Source of the DNA: Barrientosiimonas humi
Lineage (GTDB): Bacteria; Actinomycetota; Actinomycetes; Actinomycetales; Dermatophilaceae
Direction of reading: 5' to 3'
Length of the DNA stretch: 64,000 nt
Assembly (NCBI RefSeq): GCF_006716095.1
Contig: NZ_VFOK01000001.1
Location: 2,077,375-2,141,374 of the forward strand
Shown here: in pieces, positions 7,172 through 16,660 of the stretch
Position numbering within the stretch: the stretch's first letter is position 1
Layout: each line of letters starts with the position of its first letter
Notes under the pieces: generated by a model
Seen by the model: the letters and a program-made list of their open reading frames with translations, nothing else
What the model was told of the DNA's origin: nothing
Databases searched by the model: none
Made by a program: the position numbers and the translations under genes

Positions 7172-8680
7172 TCACATCGCGATTCCGACGTACTTGATCT
7201 CCAGGAACTCCTCGATCCCGACGCTGCCGCCCTCGCGGCCGAGACCGGACTCCTTGATGCCGCCGAACGGCGCGGCGGGGTTGGACACCACGCCCTGGTT
7301 GAGGCCAACCATGCCCGACTCGAGCGCCTCGGCGACGCGCAGCCCGCGCCGCAGGTCGTTCGTGAAGACGTAGGCGACAAGGCCGTACGGCGTGTCGTTG
7401 GCGGCGGCGATCACCTCGTCCTCGCTGCTGAACGGGGTGAGCGGCGCGACGGGGCCGAAGATCTCCTCGTGCGCCATGCGCGCCTCGCCGGGCACCCCGG
7501 TGAGCACCGTCGGCGGGAAGAACCAGCCGGGCCCGTCGGGGGCCTCGCCGCCGGTCAGCACGGTGGCGCCGCGGCCGGTGGCGTCGGCGAGCAGGTCGAT
7601 CACCTTGCGGCGACCGGCCTCGTCGACCAGCGGCCCGACCTGCACGCCGTCGTCGGTGCCGCGCCCGACCTCCAGCTGCGCCATCGCGGCCGACAGCTTC
7701 TCGCCGAACTGCTGAATCACGTTGTCGTGCACGTAGATTCGGTTGGCGGCGGTGCACGCCTCCCCCATGTTGCGCATCTTCGCCTGCATCGCTCCCGCGA
7801 CGGCCTCGTCGAGGTCGGCGTCGTCGAACACGATGAACGGCGCGTTGCCGCCGAGCTCCATCGACGTGCGCAGCACCTTGTCGGCGCACTGCTCGAGCAG
7901 CACCTTGCCGACCTTGGTGGAGCCGGTGAACGAGAGCTTGCGGGCGTCGCCGGAGCGGATCAGCGGCTCCATCACCCCGCCGGCGTCGCGGCAGGTCACG
8001 ATGTTGACCACGCCGTCGGGCACGCCGGCGTCCTGCAGCACCTGCCCGAGCGCGAGCATCGACAGCGGCGTCTGGTGCGCGGGCTTGACGACGCTCGTAC
8101 AGCCGGCAGCCAGGGCCGGGCCGATCTTGCGGGTGCCCATCGCCATCGGAAAGTTCCACGGCGTGATGAGCAGGCACGGGCCGACCGGCTGCTTGGTCAC
8201 GAGGAACCGCGCGCCACCGGCCGGCGCGGTCTGGTATCCGCCGTCGATGCGCAGCGCCTCGCCCGAGAAGTGCCGGAAAAACTCTGCGGCATAAGCGATC
8301 TCGCCCTTCGCCTCCGCGAGCGGCTTGCCCATCTCGAGCGTCATGAGCAGGGCCAGGTCGTCCTGCCGCTCCATCAACAGCTCATGCGCCCGCAGCAGCA
8401 GATCTGCCCGCTCACGCGGCGTCGTGCGCGCGAAATCGGCCTGCGCCGCGACCGCGGCGTCGAGCGCCCGCCGTCCGTCGGCCGGGGTCGCGTCGGCGAC
8501 CGAGGCGATCACCTGCCCGGTCGCGGGGTCGTCGACCTCGAACGTCGCGCCGCCCTCGGCGTCGACCCACCGGCCGCCCACGAGCAGCCTCTTCTCGACC
8601 TGGTCGACCACCTGCTGCTCGCGGCCGGAGAGGCCGCCCTCGGTCTGCGTCTGCGCCGTCGCCTGCGTGTCCGTGCTCAT
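7172..8680 (-). CDS. NAD(P)-dependent aldehyde dehydrogenase (succinate/aspartate-semialdehyde type, GabD/DoeC-like)
   Basis: 502 residues from ATG 8680. Oxidises a semialdehyde to the acid. Visible motifs are PWNFPMAMGTRKIGPALAAG (cofactor), FTGSTKVGK, the general base E275 in MELGGNAPF and the nucleophile C309 in MGEACTAANR. The first 25 residues are an extra Thr/Gln-rich extension. It diverges from an aminotransferase across operator copy 3. In ectoine degradation DoeC oxidises aspartate semialdehyde, and in GABA degradation GabD oxidises succinate semialdehyde. The gene pair fits either, and the M24 and M20 partners favour the former. Confidence 0.85.
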   Translation of the reverse strand: MSTDTQATAQTQTEGGLSGREQQVVDQVEKRLLVGGRWVDAEGGATFEVDDPATGQVIASVADATPADGRRALDAAVAAQADFARTTPRERADLLLRAHELLMERQDDLALLMTLEMGKPLAEAKGEIAYAAEFFRHFSGEALRIDGGYQTAPAGGARFLVTKQPVGPCLLITPWNFPMAMGTRKIGPALAAGCTSVVKPAHQTPLSMLALGQVLQDAGVPDGVVNIVTCRDAGGVMEPLIRSGDARKLSFTGSTKVGKVLLEQCADKVLRTSMELGGNAPFIVFDDADLDEAVAGAMQAKMRNMGEACTAANRIYVHDNVIQQFGEKLSAAMAQLEVGRGTDDGVQVGPLVDEAGRRKVIDLLADATGRGATVLTGGEAPDGPGWFFPPTVLTGVPGEARMAHEEIFGPVAPLTPFSSEDEVIAAANDTPYGLVAYVFTNDLRRGLRVAEALESGMVGLNQGVVSNPAAPFGGIKESGLGREGGSVGIEEFLEIKYVGIAM

Positions 8681-8725
8681 CCGCCGGTCATCCCTTCCGG
8701 TTGTTCGCGGGCCATGCCCTAGGCT

Positions 8726-8739
8726 GATTGTCGACAATC
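8726..8739. promoter_or_regulatory. GntR-type operator, copy 3 (perfect palindrome)
   Basis: GATTGTCGACAATC is a perfect 14-bp palindrome. It lies between the divergent aldehyde dehydrogenase (start 8680) and class III aminotransferase (start 8764). TAGGCT at 8720-8725 could be the -10 box of the rightward promoter, which would place the operator on the transcription start. Confidence 0.75.
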
Positions 8740-8763
8740 TATCAATCATGGATGGAGGCGACG

Positions 8764-10014
8764 ATGGCCCAGCTGTCCCCCGTGCTCAAGCAGGCGACCC
8801 CGGTCGTGGCGACCCGCGGCGAGGGCGTCTATCTGTTCGACGCCGACGACCGGCGATATCTCGACTTCACGGCCGGCATCGGCGTGACCAGCACCGGCCA
8901 CTGCCACCCCACCGTGGTGGCGGCCGCGCAGGAGCAGGTCGGCCGGCTGATCCACGGGCAGTACACGACGGTGCTGCACGAACCGCTGCTGCGGCTGGTC
9001 GACCGGATGGGCGAGGTGCTGCCCGAGGGTCTGGACCGGATGTTCTTCACCAACTCCGGCTCCGAGGCCATCGAGGCAGCCCTGCGCCTGGCCCGGCAGG
9101 CGACCGGCCGTCCCAACGTGATCACCTTCCACGGCGGGTTCCACGGGCGCACCGTGGCGGCGGCGTCGATGACCAGCTCCGGCACCAAGTTCAAGGCCGG
9201 CTTCGCCCCGCTCATGGCCGGCGTGCAGGTCTCGCCGTTCCCCGACCCCGGCCACTTCGGCTGGAGCCAGGACGAGGCGACCGCGTTCGCGCTCAAGCAG
9301 CTCGACTACACCCTGCAGACGCTGTCCCAGCCCGACGACACCGCCGCGTTCTTCGTCGAGCCGGTGCTCGGCGAGGGTGGTTACGTCCCGGCCTCCACCG
9401 AATTCCTCGCCGGCCTGCGCGAGCGCGCCGACCGCCACGGGATCCTGCTCGTCGTCGACGAGGTGCAGACCGGGTGGGGGCGCACCGGAAAGTTCTGGGG
9501 CGGTGAGCATTTCGGCGCCCGGCCCGACATCCTCGTCACGGCCAAGGGACTCGCGTCGGGCTTCCCGCTCTCGGGCATCGCGGCCTCGAACGCCCTGATG
9601 GAGAAGGCCTGGCCGGGCTCGCAGGGCGGCACCTACGGCGGCAACGCCGTCGCCTGCGCCGCGGCCGTCGCGACGCTCGACGTCATCGAGTCCGAGGGCC
9701 TGGTCGCCAACGCGGAGCAGCGCGGCGCCCAGCTGCGCCAGGCGCTCGAGAAGGTGGCCGGGCAGCACGACGCCATCACCGACGTACGCGGGCTGGGGCT
9801 GATGCTCGGCAACGAGTTCCGCGACGCCGAGGGCAAGCCGGACGGCGCGGCGGCCGCGCGGGTGCAGAGCAAGGCGGCCGAGCTCGGGCTGCTGCTGCTC
9901 ACCTGCGGGCCGTGGAGCCAGGTGGTGCGGTTCATCCCCGCGCTCGTCGTGGGCGAGCAGCAGGTCGACGACGCCGCGCAGCTGTGGGCCGAGGCGGTCG
10001 ACGCGGCGCTCTGA
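8764..10014 (+). CDS. Class III aminotransferase (GabT / diaminobutyrate transaminase DoeD-like)
   Basis: 416 residues. ATG 8764 is chosen because GGAGG lies 5 nt before it; an in-frame ATG at 8752 is less well placed. Class III (omega) transaminase: FTNSGSEAIEAALRLARQAT binds cofactor phosphate, GFHGRT follows, VVDEVQTGWGRTG holds the aspartate that contacts the pyridine nitrogen, and K261 in TAKGLASGFPLSG is the PLP lysine. It would turn L-2,4-diaminobutyrate into aspartate semialdehyde (DoeD), or 4-aminobutyrate into succinate semialdehyde (GabT), for the divergent dehydrogenase. It is controlled by operator copy 3. Confidence 0.83.
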   Translation: MAQLSPVLKQATPVVATRGEGVYLFDADDRRYLDFTAGIGVTSTGHCHPTVVAAAQEQVGRLIHGQYTTVLHEPLLRLVDRMGEVLPEGLDRMFFTNSGSEAIEAALRLARQATGRPNVITFHGGFHGRTVAAASMTSSGTKFKAGFAPLMAGVQVSPFPDPGHFGWSQDEATAFALKQLDYTLQTLSQPDDTAAFFVEPVLGEGGYVPASTEFLAGLRERADRHGILLVVDEVQTGWGRTGKFWGGEHFGARPDILVTAKGLASGFPLSGIAASNALMEKAWPGSQGGTYGGNAVACAAAVATLDVIESEGLVANAEQRGAQLRQALEKVAGQHDAITDVRGLGLMLGNEFRDAEGKPDGAAAARVQSKAAELGLLLLTCGPWSQVVRFIPALVVGEQQVDDAAQLWAEAVDAAL

Positions 10015-10038
10015 GCGCCGAATCCCCTTCTGCCGACG

Positions 10039-10085
10039 ACACGTTCGCGCCCACCTCGCGAGAAGCGGGGTGGGCGCGAACGTGT
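10039..10085. terminator. Bidirectional hairpin between convergent genes
   Basis: A perfect 17-bp stem (ACACGTTCGCGCCCACC with its complement) around a short loop. It lies between the stop of the aminotransferase (10014) and the stop of the converging transporter (10100). Confidence 0.75.
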
Positions 10086-10099
10086 GCGGGGCAGGCCGC

Positions 10100-11476
10100 T
10101 CAGCCCTCGGACTTCGCCAGCGCCTCCTGCTCGCGGTGCGCCTCCTCGGTGCCCGGGATCTCCGTGCCACGCAGCGACTCGCCCTTGGTCTCGATGAGGA
10201 AGAACGCGGCGATCAGGCCGATCACGCACGCCCCGACCATGTACCACGCAGGGAACAGGTCGTTGCCCGTCGCGTTGATCATCCGGTCGTTGATCGCACC
10301 CGAGGTGCCGCCGAACAGCGACGTCGCCACGTTGTAGCCGATCGCCACGCCGGCGAACCGCACGATGGTCGGGAACATCGCCGGGAAGGTCGCCGAGATC
10401 GTCGCCAGCTGCGGCGCGTAGAGGATTCCCAGCACGGCGAAGGCCACGATCGCCATGCCCAGGCTCTGCGACATCAGCTGGTACATCGGGACGCACGCGA
10501 TCAGCAGCGCCGCGCAGGAGAACAGCCACATCGGTTTGCGTCCGATGCGGTCGGACAGCATCCCGAAGAACGGCAACGACACGGCCATCGCGATCTGCCC
10601 GAAGAACGGCACGAGCAGCGCGTCGGACTCCTCCATGTCGAGGTTGTTCTGCAGGTACGTGGGCATGTAGCTCAGCAGCGTGTAGTTCACGACGTTGAGC
10701 GCGATGACCAGGCCGAACAGGGTGAGGATCGGCCGGAGGTACTTGGTCAGCAGCTCCTTGTAGACGCCCTTGACCTCGTCCTCGGTCTCGTCGCGGTCCT
10801 CCAGCTCGCGGAACACCGGGGTGTCCTCGATGCGCGAGCGCAGGTACATACCGATCAGGCCGAGCGGTGCGGCGATGAGGAACGGGATGCGCCAGCCCCA
10901 GCTCTGCAGGTCGTCCGCGCTGAGCACGTTCACCAGGATCAGCGCGATGCCGTTTCCGAGGGTGAACCCGACCAGCGTCCCGACCTCCAGGAAGCTGCCG
11001 TAGAACCCGCGCTTGCGGTCGGGCGAGTACTCCGCCATGAAGGTGGCGGCCCCGCCGTACTCGCCACCGGCCGAGAAGCCCTGGACGATGCGCAGCAGGT
11101 AGAGGATCACGGGGGCCGCGATGCCGATGGTCTCGTAGCTCGGGATCAGCCCGACGCACAGCGTGGCGGCCGCCATCAGCAGGATCGTCATGGCCAGCAC
11201 GCGCTTGCGGCCGATCTTGTCGCCCAGCGGGCCCCAGAACATGCTGCCGATGGGCCGGATCAGGAAACTGATCGCGAACCCGACCAGGGTGAAGAACACC
11301 GCGTTGTCACCCTCGGGGAACAGCGCCGCCGCGATGTGGGTGGTCATGTAGGCGTACACGCCGTAGTCGAACCACTCGACCGCGTTGCCGATCGCGGAGG
11401 CGCCGATCGCCCGATGAAGCACCTTCTTGGGAACTTCGGGCTCTCCGGTGTGCTGTGTCGTCGGACTCGAACTCAT
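10100..11476 (-). CDS. MFS metabolite:H+ symporter, ProP-like (osmolyte uptake)
   Basis: 458 residues, ATG 11476 with GGGAGG upstream. About twelve membrane segments. The N-terminal AIGNAVEWFDYGVYAY, the loop GDKIGRKR, the segment GGEYGGAATFMAEYSP and the second-half loop SDRIGRKP mark the metabolite:proton symporter subfamily that includes ProP (proline, betaine, ectoine). The C-terminal tail is charged (EEAHREQEALAKSEG), as in ProP relatives, though without a long coiled coil. It lies beyond the convergent aminotransferase and has its own copy of the operator, consistent with uptake of the substrate degraded by the island. Other members of this subfamily carry dicarboxylates or shikimate. 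Confidence 0.82.
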   Translation of the reverse strand: MSSSPTTQHTGEPEVPKKVLHRAIGASAIGNAVEWFDYGVYAYMTTHIAAALFPEGDNAVFFTLVGFAISFLIRPIGSMFWGPLGDKIGRKRVLAMTILLMAAATLCVGLIPSYETIGIAAPVILYLLRIVQGFSAGGEYGGAATFMAEYSPDRKRGFYGSFLEVGTLVGFTLGNGIALILVNVLSADDLQSWGWRIPFLIAAPLGLIGMYLRSRIEDTPVFRELEDRDETEDEVKGVYKELLTKYLRPILTLFGLVIALNVVNYTLLSYMPTYLQNNLDMEESDALLVPFFGQIAMAVSLPFFGMLSDRIGRKPMWLFSCAALLIACVPMYQLMSQSLGMAIVAFAVLGILYAPQLATISATFPAMFPTIVRFAGVAIGYNVATSLFGGTSGAINDRMINATGNDLFPAWYMVGACVIGLIAAFFLIETKGESLRGTEIPGTEEAHREQEALAKSEG

Positions 11477-11512
11477 CTGCCGGCCTCCCGAGGGGCTTCG
11501 ATTGGATCGTAG

Positions 11513-11526
11513 TTTTGTCGACAATC
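11513..11526. promoter_or_regulatory. GntR-type operator, copy 4, in the transporter promoter
   Basis: TTTTGT-CG-ACAATC has core TTGTCGACAA identical to copy 3, with two changes in the outer bases of one arm. It lies 37 bases upstream of the transporter start. Reading leftward, TACGAT (11511-11506) is a plausible -10 box, which would place the operator in the -35/-10 spacer. Confidence 0.68.
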
Positions 11527-11617
11527 AGACAGGCTACCGCGACGTACGTCGGCGCCGTGCGGAATCAACCTCTATCAGAGCGATCTGTTCAGCGCGAACT
11601 CAGCAAACTGCGCACAG

Positions 11618-11659
11618 CGCCGCGCCCGGCACACCTGGTGGGGTGTGCCGGGCGCGGCG
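11618..11659 (-). terminator. Strong hairpin after hpd
   Basis: A perfect 18-bp stem (CGCCGCGCCCGGCACACC and its complement) with a 6-nt loop, 36 bases past the HPPD stop. No strong U-tract. The rest of the gap up to the operator at 11513 shows no gene. Confidence 0.7.
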
Positions 11660-11694
11660 TCGCCGGGGCCGGCGCGTGAGGTCGCGGCGAGCGA

Positions 11695-13563
<1,869 letters not shown>

Positions 13564-14238
13564 TCACTGCAACGCCAACGAGATCCGCTCGGCGGCCGAG
13601 GTCACCAGCGGCCCGACGCGCGCCGGGTCGAGCGGGTGCAGCGCCACCACCCCGACCGACGCCTCCAGCCCGGGCGTGCCGCGCACCGGCGCCGCGAGGC
13701 CGTGCGCACCGGGCTGCAGCTCGGAGTCGGTGACGACGACGTCCTCCCCCGACCGGTCGGCGCGCCCGAGCAGGATCGCCCGCCCAGCGGCGCCGGCCTC
13801 GAGCGGGTGCCTCGACCCCACCCGGTAGGCCACGTGCAGGTCGCTCACCGTCGGCTCGACCACGGCGACGGCCAGCGCCTCGCCGTGCTCGGCCAGCGTG
13901 AGGTGGGCGGTGGCGCGCACGGTGTCGGCGAGCCGGCGCAGGTGCGGCACCGCCGCCTCGACGACCAGCGGGCGCACGGACACCGCGAGCCGCAGCAACC
14001 CCATGCCCGGCCCGACCCGCCCGTCCGCGCGGCGAGCGACCAGGTCCTCACGGGCCAGCGACGCGAGCAGCCGATAGACCACCGGCCGGCCGACGCCGAG
14101 ATCGGTGGCCAGCTCGGTGACGGTCGCGCCCTGCGAGCGGGTCGTGGTGAGCAGCCGCAGCAGCGCCAGACCACGGTCCATCGTCTGCGACGTCTCGCCG
14201 CCGAGGTCGGCCGGCTCGCTCTCAGGGCTCGGGCTCAT
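13564..14238 (-). CDS. IclR-family transcriptional regulator
   Basis: 224 residues from ATG 14238. The winged helix occupies about residues 18-80 (TMDRGLALLRLLTTT, VTELATDLGVGRPVVYRLLASLAREDLV) and is followed by an effector domain with DTVRATAHLTLAEHGEALAVAVV. At 224 residues it is somewhat shorter than the usual 250. It is divergent from the P1-family peptidase gene 44 bp away, so it probably regulates that gene, itself, or both. Confidence 0.88.
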   Translation of the reverse strand: MSPSPESEPADLGGETSQTMDRGLALLRLLTTTRSQGATVTELATDLGVGRPVVYRLLASLAREDLVARRADGRVGPGMGLLRLAVSVRPLVVEAAVPHLRRLADTVRATAHLTLAEHGEALAVAVVEPTVSDLHVAYRVGSRHPLEAGAAGRAILLGRADRSGEDVVVTDSELQPGAHGLAAPVRGTPGLEASVGVVALHPLDPARVGPLVTSAAERISLALQ

Positions 14239-14282
14239 GGAGCGCCACGCTAGCGTCGAGGCGGGATCGCTACGGTCGACCC

Positions 14283-15353
14283 GTGACTCGTGCGGCGCGC
14301 CCCGACCTGACCCCCCTGCTGCGGCACGGCTGCCCTCCCGGTCCGCACGACACGATCACCGACGTGGCCGGGGTGCGCGTGGGCCACACCGACGTACGTC
14401 TTGGGCCGGCTCCCGACGGCGCGCACGACGTCGTCACCGGGGTCACGGCCGTCGTCTTCGACCAGCTGTCGGGCGAACGTCGTTCCCTCCCAGCCAATCT
14501 CGCGGTGGGCAACGGTCACGGCAAGCTCGTCGGCGCCACCCAGCTGGTCGAGCTCGGCGCGCTCGAGACGCCGATCGTGCTGACCTCGACGCTGTCGACG
14601 TTCGCCGCCGCCGACGCGCTGGTCGACTGGGTGCTGCGACGGCCCGGCCAGGAGGCCACGACGACGCTCAACCCGCTCGTGGCTGAGTGCAACGACGGGT
14701 GGCTGTCCGACATCCGCGCGCGGGCGATCACGGCCGACCACGTGCACGCCGCGCTCGACGGCGCACAGGGCGGTGTCCCGGCCGAGGGGGCGGTGGGCGC
14801 GGGCAGCGGCATGGTGTGCCTGGGCTACAAGGGCGGCATCGGCACGTCGTCGCGCACCGCGCGGCTGGGTGACTACGCGGTGACCGTCGGCGCGCTCGCG
14901 CTGACCAACTTCTCGGGCGACCTGCGGGTCGGCAGCCTCGACCTCGCGGCCGGCGCGGTGCTGGGTGCGGGCGGCCCCGACGACGCGCACGGCCGAGCAT
15001 CGGCGGCCACGAAAGAGCCTCACACGCAAGGAAACTCGTGCATCGTGCTGCTCGTCACCGACGCCGCTGTCGATGCGCGCCAGCTGCGCCGCGTCGCGCA
15101 GCGGGGGGTGCTTGCGATGGGCAGGGTGGGCGCGGCGTTCACGCACGGCAGCGGCGACTACGGCCTCGCCGTGTCGACGGCACCGCCGGCGCCGGCCCGC
15201 CCCGACCACGAGCTCGACCCGCTGCTCGCGGCCTCGCTCGAGGCGGCCGAGGCGGCCCTGGTGCGGTCGCTGCTCGAGGCGACGACGACCCGCGGCCAAC
15301 GGGGGCGGGTCGCCCACGCGCTGCCCTGGTCGGCCCTCGGCCTCGAGCGCTGA
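14283..15353 (+). CDS. P1-family (DmpA/BapA-type) N-terminal nucleophile aminopeptidase
   Basis: 356 residues from GTG 14283. Peptidases of family S58 cleave themselves before a serine that becomes the N-terminal nucleophile and then release N-terminal D-, beta- or L-amino acids. Visible landmarks are the start ITDVAGVRVGHTDV, the segment GAVGAGSGMVCLGYKGGIGTSSR and the cleavage/nucleophile segment TQGNSCIVLLVTDA (about residue 253). No signal peptide is seen, so it is cytoplasmic. It pairs with the divergent IclR regulator. Confidence 0.88.
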   Translation: MTRAARPDLTPLLRHGCPPGPHDTITDVAGVRVGHTDVRLGPAPDGAHDVVTGVTAVVFDQLSGERRSLPANLAVGNGHGKLVGATQLVELGALETPIVLTSTLSTFAAADALVDWVLRRPGQEATTTLNPLVAECNDGWLSDIRARAITADHVHAALDGAQGGVPAEGAVGAGSGMVCLGYKGGIGTSSRTARLGDYAVTVGALALTNFSGDLRVGSLDLAAGAVLGAGGPDDAHGRASAATKEPHTQGNSCIVLLVTDAAVDARQLRRVAQRGVLAMGRVGAAFTHGSGDYGLAVSTAPPAPARPDHELDPLLAASLEAAEAALVRSLLEATTTRGQRGRVAHALPWSALGLER

Positions 15354-15410
15354 GCGAGGCTGCCCGCCAGCCGCCCCAACCGCCGGCCGTCGTCAACCGC
15401 CCGGCCGCGG

Positions 15411-16469
15411 TCAGCCGCGGAGGTGCGCGACCTCGGCCCAGCCCGGGTCGTCGTCGGTGCGCACCCGCGCGGTGCCGCCCCACCCGCGCACCGCCTGCTC
15501 GATGCGCGGCACGGCGTCGGTGGCGGGGTCGACGTACAGGTGCAGCCGGCGTACGCCCGCGCTGGACTCGTGCGCGACGACTCGCCCGTCGGGGCCGGCG
15601 GCCCGGCGCAGCTCCTCCTCGAGCTCGCGCAGCTCGGTGAGCGAGGGGTCGAGCGGCAGGCCGGCCTCGTTGCGGTGGCCGTAGGCCGCCTCGACGAGCA
15701 CGTGCTCGGACAGCGCCGGGTTCATGGCGGCGGCCAGCGGCACCTCGGCGGCGGCGAGAACCGGCCCCAGCGGTCCGCTCCCCTCCATCAACGCCCACGC
15801 GGGTTCGCCTGTGTCCGTGGTGAACTCGGCTGCAAGGTCGCGCACGACCGCGCGCAGCCCGGTCAGCCCGAAGCCGTCGAGCGGCGGCACCTCGCTGGCC
15901 GTCAGCTCGCCGATCCAGGTCTCGGTCTGCTGCTCGCCCAGGGTGACGTCGAGCATCAGGAACATCACCTGGGTGCGCACCTGCTCGGGCACCTCGGGGA
16001 ACAGCGGGTGGTGCAGCACGACGTCGACGCGCGACCCGCGCCGCTGCACCCCGACCACGACCTGGCCGCCCTCGAAGCGCCGCTCGTCGATCACCAGCGC
16101 GTGGTCCTGCGGGTCGGCGACCGGCGGGCGGGAGTCGGCGTAGGACCAGACCAGGTCGGCCTCCGGCGCGGCGTCCCGCCAGCGGCGCGCGACCGCGCGC
16201 AGCTCCGGGTCGCCCTCCGGGCTCACGACCAGCACGTGCATCGACTCCGAGCCGGCCGCGGTCTCCCAGGACAGCCCCGGGTCGATGGCGTGCACCCGGC
16301 CGGACAGGTCCTCCACCGCCGCGTCGGGGATGGTGCCCTCACCGACCAGGTTGGCCCAGTCGCGCGACCCCGACTCCTGCCACCACTGCCAGAAGTCCTG
16401 GATGGCTCCCGCCTGGCGTCGCCGCGCCTCGCTCCTGCCCTGACCCTTGCCTCTGCCGAAGATGCCCAC
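15411..16469 (-). CDS. DUF695 domain-containing protein
   Basis: 352 residues from GTG 16469. The Lys/Arg-rich start (MGIFGRGKGQGRSEARRRQ) leads into FWQWWQESG. The following segment (VHAIDPGLSWETAAGSESMHVLVVSPEGDPELRAVARRW) matches the DUF695 family of unknown function. The same reading frame stays open upstream through the tandem repeat at 16517-16659, but that extension is repeat-encoded and is not taken as coding. No catalytic motif is evident. Confidence 0.75.
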   Translation of the reverse strand: MGIFGRGKGQGRSEARRRQAGAIQDFWQWWQESGSRDWANLVGEGTIPDAAVEDLSGRVHAIDPGLSWETAAGSESMHVLVVSPEGDPELRAVARRWRDAAPEADLVWSYADSRPPVADPQDHALVIDERRFEGGQVVVGVQRRGSRVDVVLHHPLFPEVPEQVRTQVMFLMLDVTLGEQQTETWIGELTASEVPPLDGFGLTGLRAVVRDLAAEFTTDTGEPAWALMEGSGPLGPVLAAAEVPLAAAMNPALSEHVLVEAAYGHRNEAGLPLDPSLTELRELEEELRRAAGPDGRVVAHESSAGVRRLHLYVDPATDAVPRIEQAVRGWGGTARVRTDDDPGWAEVAHLRG

Positions 16470-16493
16470 GGCGCCATTGTGTCGCCCGCCCCC

Positions 16494-16659
16494 GGGTCTC
16501 GATACACCGCTCGTTCCTCGCGGCACTCGACCCGCATGGCCTCGCGGCACTCGACCAGCATGGCCTCGCGGCACTCGACCAGCATGGCCCCGCGGCACTC
16601 GACCAGCATGGCCCCGCGGCACTCGACCAGCATGGCCCCGCGGCACTCGACCAGCGCGG
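16494..16659. repeat. Six 24-bp tandem repeats plus shared 30-bp terminal segment
   Basis: Six near-identical 24-bp units, CTCGCGGCACTCGACCAGCATGGC or one-base variants, run from 16517 to 16659. They are preceded at 16494-16516 by a segment (GGTCTCGATACACCGCTCG). Read on the other strand the unit contains GGTCGAGTGCCGCGAG, the same family as the array at 58402-58590. The unit length is a multiple of three and has no stop in one frame, so it fakes a long ORF. There are no unique spacers, so it is not CRISPR. Confidence 0.85.
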
Positions 16660-16660
16660 T

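Noticed and set aside
16517-16659. Regular tandem repeats considered as a CRISPR array (also 58402-58590)
   Set aside because: Units are contiguous with no unique spacers and no cas genes are in the window.
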